Shown here piece after piece: positions 33,163 through 41,391 of a DNA stretch of 64,000 nucleotides. Source of the stretch: Hoeflea sp. GTDB taxonomy: Bacteria > Pseudomonadota > Alphaproteobacteria > Rhizobiales > Rhizobiaceae. Position 1 is the stretch's first letter. Every line of letters begins with the position of its first letter. Made by a program: the position numbers and the translations under genes. A model generated the notes under the pieces. It had not been told where the DNA came from. It did not search any database and worked only from the letters and a program-made list of their open reading frames with translations. Location of the stretch: assembly GCA_020637795.1 (NCBI GenBank), contig JACKJT010000002.1, positions 62,001-126,000 of the forward strand, in the 5' to 3' direction.

Positions 33163-33195
33163 CCTAAAGGCGCCGGAAGGTGTCCGGCGCCTTTA
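33163..33195. terminator. Strong hairpin between DUF1328 gene and PAS kinase
   Basis: A 13-base perfect stem, CTAAAGGCGCCGG / CCGGCGCCTTTAG, with a 7-base loop. It can end the DUF1328 transcript on the minus strand. Confidence 0.75.
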
Positions 33196-33225
33196 GCGGT
33201 CTGGGAAAGCCCGTTGTTGACTGGG

Positions 33226-33390
33226 TCAGACTTTCCGCACGAAGTTCAGGACCAGCGAAATCACCAGGAAGGCCAGGAACAGGAAGAACAGGATCTGGGC
33301 GATGCCGGCGGAGGCACCGGCGATCCCGCCAAATCCGAGGACGCCGGCGATGATGGCGACGACGAGAAAAACGAGGGCATAGTACAGCAT
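33226..33390 (-). CDS. DUF1328 family small membrane protein
   Basis: 54 residues; the gene is short and easily missed. The ATG at 33390 has GGAGA upstream. The sequence is nearly all hydrophobic: LYYALVFLVVAIIAGVLGF, then GGIAGASAGIAQILFFLFLAFLVISLVL, with the VRKV end, which is the DUF1328 (YtjA-like) pattern with two membrane helices. Members are often stress induced. An exact EcfG promoter match is 33 bases upstream, inside the 3' end of phyR. Confidence 0.9.
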   Translation of the reverse strand: MLYYALVFLVVAIIAGVLGFGGIAGASAGIAQILFFLFLAFLVISLVLNFVRKV

Positions 33391-33422
33391 CGAAAGTCTC
33401 CTTGATTGTTCGATGACACACC

Positions 33423-33447
33423 AACGCCGTACTCCCTAATTGGTTCC
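33423..33447 (-). promoter_or_regulatory. EcfG promoter upstream of DUF1328, overlapping the phyR 3' end
   Basis: Minus strand GGAAC (33447-33443), 16 bases, CGTT (33426-33423). The -35 part lies in the last codons of phyR. Confidence 0.8.
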
Positions 33448-34248
33448 TGTCATTTCGAGGTTTTCGACCGCCGCGTTGAAAAACAGCGCCTGGCTGATCA
33501 GCGCCTTGACCATGTCCGGATTGAACGGCTTGGTCACCAGAAACGCCGGCTCGGGCTTTTCGCCGGTGAGCAGCCGCTCGGGGAAGGCGGTGATGAAAAT
33601 GACCGGCAACGTCTCGTCTTGGAGGATGTCGTTGACCGCGTCGATGCCCGAACTGCCATCGGCGAGCTGAATGTCGGCCAGAACCATTTTCGGCTTGGTC
33701 CGCTTGTAAAGCTCGATTGCTTCGCTGTGCGTCCGCGCCACGCCGGTGACCCGGTGCCCAAGCGATTCCACCATGTCCTCGATGTCCATGGCAATCAGCG
33801 GTTCGTCTTCAATGATCATGATGTCGGTCGCCACCTGCTTGGAAATCTCCGTCGAGGCGGTTTCAAGCAGCTTGCTGAAGTCGGTTTCGTCGACATCCAG
33901 GATTTCGGCTGCCTCCGCCGGCCTGAAGCCTTCGACAGCGATCAGCAGGAAGGCCTTGCGGGCCTGCGGGGTGACGGCTTCGAGATTGGTCGCGGCCCTT
34001 CTTTCCCAGCCAAATGGCGTCGGCTGTTGGGCAATTGGAACCGAAAGGCCGTCAAAGAGTTGAGAGAACAGTCGGTACAGCGAGACCCGGTCGTCGCCGG
34101 TCTTGGGAAAGATGCTCAGATCAGCAATCAGGGCTTCGAGCGTTGCGGCGACGTAAGCGTCACCGGAAGTCTGTGATCCGGTGACCGCGCGCGAGAAGCG
34201 GCGGAGATAAGGAAGATGCGGCGCAATGCGCATGGACAGTGTCGTCAT
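33436..34248 (-). CDS. phyR: PhyR, anti-anti-sigma response regulator
   Basis: 270 residues from ATG 34248. The N-terminal half is a sigma-factor mimic (region 2-like LPYLRRFSRAVTGSQTSGDAYVAATLEALIADL; region 4-like VEGFRPAEAAEILDVDETDFSKLLE). The C-terminal receiver has IMIIEDEPLIAMDIEDMVESLGH, the phosphorylatable Asp in MVLADIQLADGSSGIDAV and the VTKPFNPDMV Lys. When phosphorylated, PhyR takes NepR away from EcfG. It is divergent from nepR-ecfG and has its own exact EcfG promoter match, forming positive feedback. Confidence 0.97.
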   Translation of the reverse strand: MTTLSMRIAPHLPYLRRFSRAVTGSQTSGDAYVAATLEALIADLSIFPKTGDDRVSLYRLFSQLFDGLSVPIAQQPTPFGWERRAATNLEAVTPQARKAFLLIAVEGFRPAEAAEILDVDETDFSKLLETASTEISKQVATDIMIIEDEPLIAMDIEDMVESLGHRVTGVARTHSEAIELYKRTKPKMVLADIQLADGSSGIDAVNDILQDETLPVIFITAFPERLLTGEKPEPAFLVTKPFNPDMVKALISQALFFNAAVENLEMTGTN

Positions 34249-34292
34249 TATATACCCCTTTTGCGGTCCACTTGACGTGGCAACCGAGACAA

Positions 34293-34317
34293 AACGCACG
34301 GGTGAAAAAAAAGTTCC
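34293..34317 (-). promoter_or_regulatory. EcfG promoter of phyR
   Basis: Minus strand GGAAC (34317-34313), 16 bases, CGTT (34296-34293), 45 bases before the phyR ATG. Confidence 0.85.
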
Positions 34318-34325
34318 CGCCTGTT

Positions 34326-34350
34326 GGAACTTTTTTTTGCATCACGCATT
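34326..34350 (+). promoter_or_regulatory. EcfG-like promoter (CATT variant) of nepR-ecfG
   Basis: Plus strand GGAAC (34326-34330), 16 bases, CATT (34347-34350), 39 bases before the nepR ATG. The -35 boxes of this and the phyR promoter are back to back, 8 bases apart. Confidence 0.6.
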
Positions 34351-34389
34351 CTTACCATATGTTTTCATTCTGAAAGGGCTGGCAAGGGC

Positions 34390-34587
34390 ATGAAAGATCG
34401 TAATGAAAAGGGCGCAGCAGGAAGCCGGGCACGGAGAACCAGCCTTGGCACCAACGACGCGATTGCTTCGCAGTTGAAGCAGTATTTCACGTCGGTCGAG
34501 CAGGAGCCGATACCGGATCACCTGCTCAGCTTGCTGGAAAAGCTGGACGAGGCGGAACGTTCGGGTGGTTCAAATGGGGCAAATTGA
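34390..34587 (+). CDS. nepR: NepR anti-sigma factor
   Basis: 65 residues from ATG 34390 (the open frame begins earlier but in promoter sequence). The family core is present: IASQLKQYFTSVEQEPIPDHLLSLLEKLDEAE, the two helices that bind EcfG or PhyR. NepR holds EcfG inactive until phosphorylated PhyR captures it. It overlaps ecfG by 14 bases, so the two are co-translated. Confidence 0.95.
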   Translation: MKDRNEKGAAGSRARRTSLGTNDAIASQLKQYFTSVEQEPIPDHLLSLLEKLDEAERSGGSNGAN

Positions 34588-35173
34588 CGTGGGCACTCCC
34601 GAGATCAGTCCCGTGGCGGCACCGGCCCTGTTCAACTTCAAGCGCGAGATGCTCGCCGTGCTGCCAAGTCTGCGGGCTTTCGCGGTTTCGCTGGCCCGCC
34701 GCCACGACAAGGCCGATGACCTGGTGCAGGAAACCGTGATGAAGGCCTGGGGCAAGCAGGAGAGCTTTCAGCCCGGAACCAGCATGCGAGCCTGGCTCTT
34801 TACCATCCTGCGCAACGAATTCTACAGCCAGATGCGCCGCAAGGGCCGCGAACTGCCCGATCCCGATGGTGTGTTTGCCGGAAACCTGGCCACCCATCCC
34901 GAACAGTACGGCAAGCTCGACATGGCGGATTTCAAAGCCGCGCTCGACACTCTACCCGACGACCAGCGCGAAGCCATCGTGCTGATCGGCGCATCTGGCT
35001 TTTCCTACGAGGAAGCGGCCGAGATCGCCGGCGTTGCGGTTGGCACCATCAAGAGCCGGGTCAACCGGGCGCGCGTCAAGCTGCAGGAACTTCTCGCCGT
35101 CGACGGCGAAAGCGATTACGGCCCGGATGAAACATCCCGGCCGCTGGTCAACAAGGCCTTTCCGGGCCGCTGA
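34574..35173 (+). CDS. ecfG: Sigma factor EcfG (general stress ECF sigma)
   Basis: 199 residues from ATG 34574 with GGTGG upstream. Region 2 (LPSLRAFAVSLARRHDKADDLVQETVMKAW and MRAWLFTILRNEFYSQMRR) and region 4 (LDTLPDDQREAIVLIGASGFSYEEAAEIAGVAVGTIKSRVNRAR) are typical of the ECF15 group. It recognises GGAAC-N16/17-CGTT promoters, six exact examples of which lie within 10 kb upstream of this gene. A strong terminator follows. Confidence 0.95.
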   Translation: MGQIDVGTPEISPVAAPALFNFKREMLAVLPSLRAFAVSLARRHDKADDLVQETVMKAWGKQESFQPGTSMRAWLFTILRNEFYSQMRRKGRELPDPDGVFAGNLATHPEQYGKLDMADFKAALDTLPDDQREAIVLIGASGFSYEEAAEIAGVAVGTIKSRVNRARVKLQELLAVDGESDYGPDETSRPLVNKAFPGR

Positions 35174-35180
35174 GATGTGA

Positions 35181-35213
35181 GACGCCCGCAATGCTTGCCG
35201 CATTGCGGGCGTC
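35181..35213 (+). terminator. Terminator of nepR-ecfG
   Basis: Perfect 14-base stem GACGCCCGCAATGC / GCATTGCGGGCGTC followed by GTCCTTTTCC. The minus-strand LivF-dehydrogenase frame ends 20 bases further on, so the element may serve both genes. Confidence 0.85.
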
Positions 35214-35232
35214 GTCCTTTTCCATCAGTCTA

Positions 35233-37410
35233 TCAGATCGGGTAGTGCGGCGTGCCGTCCTGGATGGTGATCCAGCGCAGTTCGGTGAACTCGGCGATAC
35301 CCCAGTTTCCGCCGAACCGGCCGTATCCGGATGCCTTGACTCCACCGAACGGCATCTGGGCCTCGTCGTGGACGGTCGGTCCGTTGATGTGGCAGATGCC
35401 GCTTTCGATCCGCTTGGCGACACCCATCGCCTGCATCACGTCCTTTCCGAACACCGCTGACGAAAGCCCGAACTCGCTGTCATTGGCGATCCGTACGGCC
35501 TCGTCGATCGATCCGGCGCGAATGATGCTGACCACGGGGCCGAAGCTCTCTTCGGTGTAGAGCCGCATGTCCGGGGTGACATGGTCGAGCGCCGCCGCAT
35601 TCAGGATGGTGCCTTCGCCGCCACCTGCAATCAGCTTGGCGCCCTTGGCAACACCGTGCTCGATGAGTTCCCTGATCCGCTCCGCCGCCGTCAGGTTGAC
35701 AAGCGAGCCAAGCGGGGATGTTCCTTCGCGCGGGTCGCCGGCGGTCAGCTGTTCCACCTTCTTGGCGAACGCCTCGACGAACCTGTCGCCGACCGAGCCG
35801 ACACAGATGATCCGCTCGGTCGACATGCAGATCTGGCCTTGGTTCATATAGGCGCCGAAACCGGCGGCGGCCACCGCCGCATCGATATCGGCGTCCTCGA
35901 GCAGGATCATCGGCGCCTTGCCGCCAAGTTCCAAGAGCGCCGGCTTGAGATAACGGCCGGCCAGTTCACCGATCACCTTGCCGACGCGCGTCGAGCCGGT
36001 GAAATTGACCCGGCGGACGGCCGGGTTGGCGATCATCGCCTCGACCAGCGCCGGTGCGTCATCGGGTGCATTGGAGATGGCGTTGAGCACCCCGTCGGGC
36101 AGACCGCCCTGGGCGACGGCCTCGACGATCAGCGCGTGCGTGCGCGGGCAGAGCTCGGATGTCTTCATCACTACGGTGTTGCCGCAGGCAAGCGGCGTGG
36201 CGATCGACCGGATGCCGAGGATCACCGGCGCGTTCCATGGCGCCATGGCGAGGACGACGCCTGCCGGCTGACGAATGGCCATGGCCATCGAGCCGGGGCG
36301 GTTTGACGGGATGATCTCGCCCTTGATCTGCGTGGTCAGCGAGGCCGCCTCGATCAGCATGTTGGAGGCGAGCATCACGTTGAACCGGGCCCAGGCTTCC
36401 GTCGCGCCGATTTCATCCTTCATCGCCTGGACGATGTCGTCGGCCCGGTTGTTGAGCGACGTCGCGGCATCGAGCAGCATCTTGCGCCGCGCCGCGGGTC
36501 CGGTTTCCGACCAGGCCGGGAAGGCCGCGGCGGCCGCATCGACGGCTCGCGTCGCGTCTTCGACCGAAGCCGCGGCCGCGACCGTGACGGTTTCGCCGGT
36601 GACCGGGTTCTTCCGCTCGAACGTGGCGTTGTTGGTTGCGGCGACGTGCTTGCCGCCGATGTAGAGATCAAGATTGGTCATGCTTTTGGGCCTCTTCTGT
36701 GTCTGTTCCCCGCCCAGGAAGGCGCGGATCACTGCGGGATCGTTCCGCAATTCGGATGCGGTTCCGGAGCCGGTGATCACACCGGTCTCGATAAGGTAGG
36801 CGCGGTCGGCGAGAGCCAGCGTCGCCCGGGCGTTCTGCTCGACGATGACGATGGTCAGGCCGGTCTGCCGGATCTTTGCAAGCGCTGCAAAAACCTCCTG
36901 CGCGACGATCGGGGCCAATCCAAGCGACGGTTCGTCGAGCAGCAGCAGCTTTGGCGAGGACATCAGCGCGCGTCCGATCGCCACCATCTGCTGTTCACCG
37001 CCCGACATGGTCCCCGCCAGCTGGTTGCTGCGTTCGGCAAGCTTCGGAAACAGTGAGTGAACCAGTTCCAGGTTCCTGGCGGCGTCGGCCCGGGCGCGCC
37101 GGGGCAGGGCGCCGAGCCTGAGGTTTTCGGCAACCGTCAGCTGCGGAAAGATGCCGCGGCCTTCCGGCACGATGACGATGCCATGCTCGACGACTTCATG
37201 CGGTTGCAGCGCCAGGATGTCCCGGCCTTCGTAGACCACGCTGCCGCCCGCGGGCTTCGTCCGGCCGCCGATGGCGCCAAGCAGCGAGGATTTGCCGGCG
37301 CCGTTGGCGCCGAGAATGGCCACCATCTCGCCCTTGCCGACATCGAGCGAAACCCGGTCGATCGCCACATGCTTTCCGTAGACGATGCTGATGTCGCGAA
37401 TTTCAAGCAT
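35233..37410 (-). CDS. LivF-type ABC ATPase fused in frame to aldehyde dehydrogenase
   Basis: 725 residues in one open frame. The chosen ATG (37410) overlaps the livG stop and has GGGAG upstream. Residues 1-235 are a LivF ATPase: Walker A GANGAGKSS, signature MSGGEQQMVAIGRAL, Walker B LLLLDEPSLGL. Residues 244-725 are a complete aldehyde dehydrogenase of the vanillin/salicylaldehyde type, with LLELGGKAPMIL (Glu) and NQGQICMSTERI (catalytic Cys). The joint reads GGEQTQKRPKS followed by M (36681), with AGAGG before it, so an independent dehydrogenase start is possible. The lost stop codon may be real or a sequence error. Confidence 0.85.
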   Translation of the reverse strand: MLEIRDISIVYGKHVAIDRVSLDVGKGEMVAILGANGAGKSSLLGAIGGRTKPAGGSVVYEGRDILALQPHEVVEHGIVIVPEGRGIFPQLTVAENLRLGALPRRARADAARNLELVHSLFPKLAERSNQLAGTMSGGEQQMVAIGRALMSSPKLLLLDEPSLGLAPIVAQEVFAALAKIRQTGLTIVIVEQNARATLALADRAYLIETGVITGSGTASELRNDPAVIRAFLGGEQTQKRPKSMTNLDLYIGGKHVAATNNATFERKNPVTGETVTVAAAASVEDATRAVDAAAAAFPAWSETGPAARRKMLLDAATSLNNRADDIVQAMKDEIGATEAWARFNVMLASNMLIEAASLTTQIKGEIIPSNRPGSMAMAIRQPAGVVLAMAPWNAPVILGIRSIATPLACGNTVVMKTSELCPRTHALIVEAVAQGGLPDGVLNAISNAPDDAPALVEAMIANPAVRRVNFTGSTRVGKVIGELAGRYLKPALLELGGKAPMILLEDADIDAAVAAAGFGAYMNQGQICMSTERIICVGSVGDRFVEAFAKKVEQLTAGDPREGTSPLGSLVNLTAAERIRELIEHGVAKGAKLIAGGGEGTILNAAALDHVTPDMRLYTEESFGPVVSIIRAGSIDEAVRIANDSEFGLSSAVFGKDVMQAMGVAKRIESGICHINGPTVHDEAQMPFGGVKASGYGRFGGNWGIAEFTELRWITIQDGTPHYPI

Positions 37411-38131
37411 CTTCGGCATCTCCCAGGTAGGCTGCGATCACCGCTTTGTTGGACAGGACCGCCGAGGTCTCGCCATCGGCGATCAGCCGGCCGGCATTCA
37501 TCACGGCGCAGCGCGGGCAGAGCGCCCTGACCGCCTCCATGATGTGCTCGACCATGATGATGGTGATGCCCGAGCCCGACAGGCTCTCGATCAGTTTTAT
37601 GCCTTCCTGCAGTTCGGTCGGGTTGAGGCCGGCGAGCCACTCGTCGAGCAGCAGCAGCTCCGGTTCGGCCGCCAGCGCCCGCGCCAGCTCCAGCCGTTTC
37701 TGGTCGATATAGTTGAGATCGCCGGCGCTGGCGCCCGCACGGTCGGCAAGCCCGGTCTTCTCCAGCGCCTCGCGCGCAATCCGTTCAGCCTCCTTGCCCC
37801 AGTGAGCGCGATGCCCGAAGACGGCGGGAAGCATGACGTTCTCGAGCAGCGTCAGCGACGGCAGGATCCGCACCAGCTGGAAGGTGCGGGCGATCCCGGC
37901 GCGGGCGATCTTGTCGACCCGGGCGCCGGCGAGGTTCCTGCCGTTGAAGATGATCCTGCCTGAGGACGGCGCCAGGAAGCCCGAGATCAGGTTGAGCAGC
38001 GTGGTCTTGCCCGAACCGTTCGGACCCAGGAGCCCCATGATCGTGCCGCTCTCCATTTCAAAGGAGACCTGATCGACGGCTTTCAGACCGCCAAAGAACC
38101 GCGAGACGGTGTCGACGTGTAGAAGGGTCAT
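37403..38131 (-). CDS. livG: Branched-chain-type ABC transporter ATPase LivG
   Basis: 242 residues. Walker A GPNGSGKTT, Q-loop region ARTFQLVRILPSLTLLENVMLP, signature-like LNYIDQKRLELARAL (degenerate, as often in LivG-type proteins) and Walker B LLLLDEWLAGLNPTE. Note the LDEWLAG in place of the common LDEPxAG. It overlaps LivM by 4 bases and LivF by 8. With LivF it energises the importer. Confidence 0.93.
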   Translation of the reverse strand: MTLLHVDTVSRFFGGLKAVDQVSFEMESGTIMGLLGPNGSGKTTLLNLISGFLAPSSGRIIFNGRNLAGARVDKIARAGIARTFQLVRILPSLTLLENVMLPAVFGHRAHWGKEAERIAREALEKTGLADRAGASAGDLNYIDQKRLELARALAAEPELLLLDEWLAGLNPTELQEGIKLIESLSGSGITIIMVEHIMEAVRALCPRCAVMNAGRLIADGETSAVLSNKAVIAAYLGDAEDA

Positions 38132-39042
38132 TTGCCGCGCCTCCCAAACCTTGCGCGAAGATCGTCAAGTCCGGCGAGCACTCCGTTCGGAAGCACGAAC
38201 ACCACGGCGATGAACAGCAGCCCGAGGAAGATCGGGTAGGTGTCGGGGAAATTCACCGACAGCCATTCGAACAGCAAAAACAGCGGGATGGCTCCGACCA
38301 ACGGTCCCCACAGGCGGTTGGCGCCGCCGAGAAGCGCCATGATCACGGTGAGGAAGCTCACGGTCGGATTGAACACGATCAGCGGCTCCACGTAGACCCA
38401 GCGGGGCGAGGCCACCGCGCCGACAAGCGTGATCAGCGTCGCCGAGAGGGTGAAGGCGATCAGCTTGGTCCGCGCCAGGTGAATGCCCGAATGCGCCGCC
38501 ACCACCTCGTCGTCGCCGATGGCTCTCAGCGCCAGCCCGAGCCGCGTCCGGTTGATCCAGGCGGTCAGCCCGATGGCGACGGCTGCAAGCGCCAGCATCT
38601 GCCAGTAGATGTCGCGCGCGGTCAGGTCGAGGAAGATATAGCGTCCCAGCGTGCCGGTGATCGAAACCTCGTACCAGGTGATCAGCTGCCGGACCAGTTC
38701 GGCGAGCCCGAAGGTGAAGATGACGAAATAGATGCCCGACAGCCTCAGCGTCGACAGCCCGACCAGGAGCGCCATACCCGCGCCGATCAGCGCCGCGCAT
38801 AGAAGCACCGCCGGGTAGGGCAGGCTCTCGTTGAGCACGGCCACGGTGTAGGCCCCGGTGCCGTAGAAGGCCACGGTCGCAAGCGAGATGTAGTTGGTCT
38901 GTCCCGAAAACAGTGCCCAGGCCGAGGCGAGCGCCACATAAGTCGCCATGCCGATCAGCAGCCCGAGTTCGTATTCGGATGCGAACAGCGGAACGACGGC
39001 CAGGGCGACAAGGCCGAGAAGAGCGATTGCCAGCCGGATCAT
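38128..39042 (-). CDS. livM: Branched-chain-type ABC transporter permease LivM
   Basis: 304 residues with about ten membrane segments. The permease block LRAIGDDEVVAAHSGIHLARTKLIAFTLSATLITLVGAVA is the LivM signature (usual 'lrair#ne.aA...Gi....k..aF..Sa..aglaG'). ATGA overlaps at both ends couple it to LivH and LivG. Confidence 0.94.
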   Translation of the reverse strand: MIRLAIALLGLVALAVVPLFASEYELGLLIGMATYVALASAWALFSGQTNYISLATVAFYGTGAYTVAVLNESLPYPAVLLCAALIGAGMALLVGLSTLRLSGIYFVIFTFGLAELVRQLITWYEVSITGTLGRYIFLDLTARDIYWQMLALAAVAIGLTAWINRTRLGLALRAIGDDEVVAAHSGIHLARTKLIAFTLSATLITLVGAVASPRWVYVEPLIVFNPTVSFLTVIMALLGGANRLWGPLVGAIPLFLLFEWLSVNFPDTYPIFLGLLFIAVVFVLPNGVLAGLDDLRARFGRRGK

Positions 39043-39905
39043 GAACGCCTCCCGAACAGGCCCTGCGGACGCCAGATGAGAACGGCGAGAAAGATCGCGA
39101 AGGTCGCCGCCAGCGTCAGGCCGGGATCGAAGGTGGTGGCCACGAAGGTTTCCACCAGACCCAGCGCAAAGCCTGCGGCGAGTGCGCCGGCCACGTTTCC
39201 GACGCCGCCCATGATGACGATGATCAGCGCCTTCATGGTGAAGATCACCCCGTCATTGGCCGAGAAGGTCTGGTACATGGCAATGCTGGCGCCGCCGACC
39301 GCAGCCAGCGCCGTCCCCAGCGCAAAGCCCTGGCGGCTGACCTTGTTGACATCGATGCCGACCAGCGGTGCCGAACCCGGGGTCAGCGCCACGGCGCGCA
39401 GGATCAGTCCCCAGCGGCTCCAGTTGAGCAGCACGATCAGACCGAGGCCTGCAACCAGGCAGATTGCAAAGGCGATCAGCCGGTTGAGCGCCACCGACAC
39501 GCCAAGCACGTTCACGCCCTGGTCGAGATAGGAAATCGAGGTGAAATTGGCGCCGAACAGCACCAGCATGATGCCCTGCAATACGAACAGCAGCCCGAAC
39601 GTCGCCAGGATGGAATCCACCTCCAGCTTGCCCGGTTTTCCAGTGGCCCTCTGCACCAGCGGCCGCATCATGAAGGTATAGAGCAGCCATCCGGTCAGGT
39701 ATCCGGCCGGAGCGATCAGGATGATCGCCACGAGCGGCGGCAGGCCGGCGGTCTGGAACAGGAACACCAGCCCGAAGGCCGCCAGAAGCGTGACTTCGCC
39801 ATAGGCGAGGTTCATGATCCGGGCGATGCCGTATTGCAGCGTCAGTCCGAGCGCCAGCAGCGCATAGGTGCCGCCCAGCACCAGGCCGAGCACGAGCGTC
39901 GTCAT
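39039..39905 (-). CDS. livH: Branched-chain-type ABC transporter permease LivH
   Basis: 288 residues, about eight membrane segments. It begins with GLVLGGTYALLALGLTLQYGIARIMNLAYGEVTLLAAF, the LivH start signature, and has LILRAVALTPGSAPLVGIDVNKVSRQGFALGTALAAVGG. It pairs with LivM. It follows the binding-protein gene after 76 bases that hold a hairpin. Confidence 0.94.
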   Translation of the reverse strand: MTTLVLGLVLGGTYALLALGLTLQYGIARIMNLAYGEVTLLAAFGLVFLFQTAGLPPLVAIILIAPAGYLTGWLLYTFMMRPLVQRATGKPGKLEVDSILATFGLLFVLQGIMLVLFGANFTSISYLDQGVNVLGVSVALNRLIAFAICLVAGLGLIVLLNWSRWGLILRAVALTPGSAPLVGIDVNKVSRQGFALGTALAAVGGASIAMYQTFSANDGVIFTMKALIIVIMGGVGNVAGALAAGFALGLVETFVATTFDPGLTLAATFAIFLAVLIWRPQGLFGRRS

Positions 39906-39943
39906 TGCGAGTGTCCGCTTCAGTCAGGATTGAAGAGTGGAGA

Positions 39944-39961
39944 GCAGCCATTCGCGGCTGC
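39944..39961 (-). other. Intercistronic hairpin between binding protein and livH genes
   Basis: GCAGCC / GGCTGC stem with a 6-base loop, no T-run. Such hairpins after binding-protein genes often raise the level of the upstream message over that of the permease genes (inference). Confidence 0.4.
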
Positions 39962-39981
39962 CCTTCGGAGCTTGAACCGGA

Positions 39982-41196
39982 TTACCAGTTCGGCTTCGGG
40001 ATGACCGGCGCGACAGCACCGTCCTTGTCCGACGGATTGACGGCCACGAAGGTGCCGCCCTGCCACTGGCCAACCCACCAGAGATCGCGCAGCTGGTTGT
40101 CCTCGAGCTTGACGTCGCCGATGATCGTGCTGAACGTTCCGGTCGACAGTTCCCCAGCCAGCTTCCCGTGATCGAGGCCGACCCGCTCCACCGCCTGCGC
40201 CAGCATTTCGAGCGAGGCATAGGTAATCGCCGAGGCCCAGCTGTCAGGCGGCGCACCGGCGCTGTCGGTATGCCGTGCGAAATAGTCCTTGATCGCCGGC
40301 GAGGCGGCATTGACGCCGCCGATCGACATCACGCCTTCCTGCTTTCCGTCGGCGATCTGGCCGTAGATCGGGAAGGCGCCGCCCACGCCGACATAGAAGA
40401 CCTTCGGATTGTAGCCCATCGACTGCGCGGTCTTGGTCATGCCGAAGCTGTCCGGCGGATAGGAGAAGGCAACGAAGCTGTCGGCGCCGCTTGCCTGGGC
40501 TTCCGCCATCAGCGCGGCAAAGTCCGAGGTGCCGAGCGGATAGGTCTTGTCGTAGACGACCTCGAGCCCTGCTTCCTTGAAGGACGGACGGGCGCCGTTG
40601 ACCAGGTCGATGCCGAAGCCGTCTGCGACCGAGACCATGGCGATCTTGTTGTTGATGGTGCCGGCTGCGACCGCGGCTTTCAGCACGTCGGCAAGGCCGT
40701 TCGCATAGTCGTGGCCGCCGCCGAGCATCCAGTAGCTGCGCTTCCAGCGGGCGGCGAATTCCGGCGCCTTGTCGGTCACCGCGGTCACGGCAGCCTGCGG
40801 ATAACCGAAGCGGTCCATCAGCGGCGCGATGGCGAGGTTGGAGCCGGTGCCCCAGGGCGGCAGGATCAGGTCGACCTTGTCCTTGGTGGCCAGCCGCTCG
40901 ATGGCGCGGACCAGGTCTTCGTTCGAGGACCGGTCGTCATATTCGATGACCTCGATCATGCGCTTCGAGCCGTCCGGCATGGTCAGTCCGCCGGCGGCGT
41001 TGATGTCCTTGACCCACAATTCGTAGTTCGGGATCGTGGTGATGCCGGCACCGGTGGCGTTGGGTCCTGTCTTGGCGACGGCGTAGCCGATCTTGACGGT
41101 TTCATCGGCGGAATGTGCCAGATTGGCGCCAAGCAGCATGGTCATCGCCACGCCGGACGCGAGCGCGCGCAACGTGGTGCGTCGGGTAATTGTCAT
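39982..41196 (-). CDS. Periplasmic substrate-binding protein of the Liv-type importer
   Basis: 404 residues from ATG 41196, 8 bases after GGGAGGA; an upstream TTG frame start is rejected. The signal has twin arginines (ITRRTTLRALASGVAMTMLLGANLAHSA), which may direct Tat export. The mature part is a Peripla_BP_6 protein (VKIGYAVAKTGPNATGAGITTIPNYELWVKDINAAGG and LILPPWGTGSNLAIAPLMDRFG). Given the linked aldehyde dehydrogenase, the ligand may be an aromatic or other carbon source rather than leucine. Confidence 0.9.
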   Translation of the reverse strand: MTITRRTTLRALASGVAMTMLLGANLAHSADETVKIGYAVAKTGPNATGAGITTIPNYELWVKDINAAGGLTMPDGSKRMIEVIEYDDRSSNEDLVRAIERLATKDKVDLILPPWGTGSNLAIAPLMDRFGYPQAAVTAVTDKAPEFAARWKRSYWMLGGGHDYANGLADVLKAAVAAGTINNKIAMVSVADGFGIDLVNGARPSFKEAGLEVVYDKTYPLGTSDFAALMAEAQASGADSFVAFSYPPDSFGMTKTAQSMGYNPKVFYVGVGGAFPIYGQIADGKQEGVMSIGGVNAASPAIKDYFARHTDSAGAPPDSWASAITYASLEMLAQAVERVGLDHGKLAGELSTGTFSTIIGDVKLEDNQLRDLWWVGQWQGGTFVAVNPSDKDGAVAPVIPKPNW

Positions 41197-41391
41197 GAAT
41201 TTTCCTCCCAATTGCGGGCAGAAGCGGGATTCTGCAATCGCCTTCGCCCAAAATCTGCAGTGATCTCAGCCGAACTCCCAATAACGGCCGAAATTTAGTA
41301 TCGATCAGCGCCCGTGATAAGAATATGCACTTTTGTGGCGAAGAGTTGCACTTTTGCTTGCAAATCCGGCGAGATCGGAGACATTGGCCGC

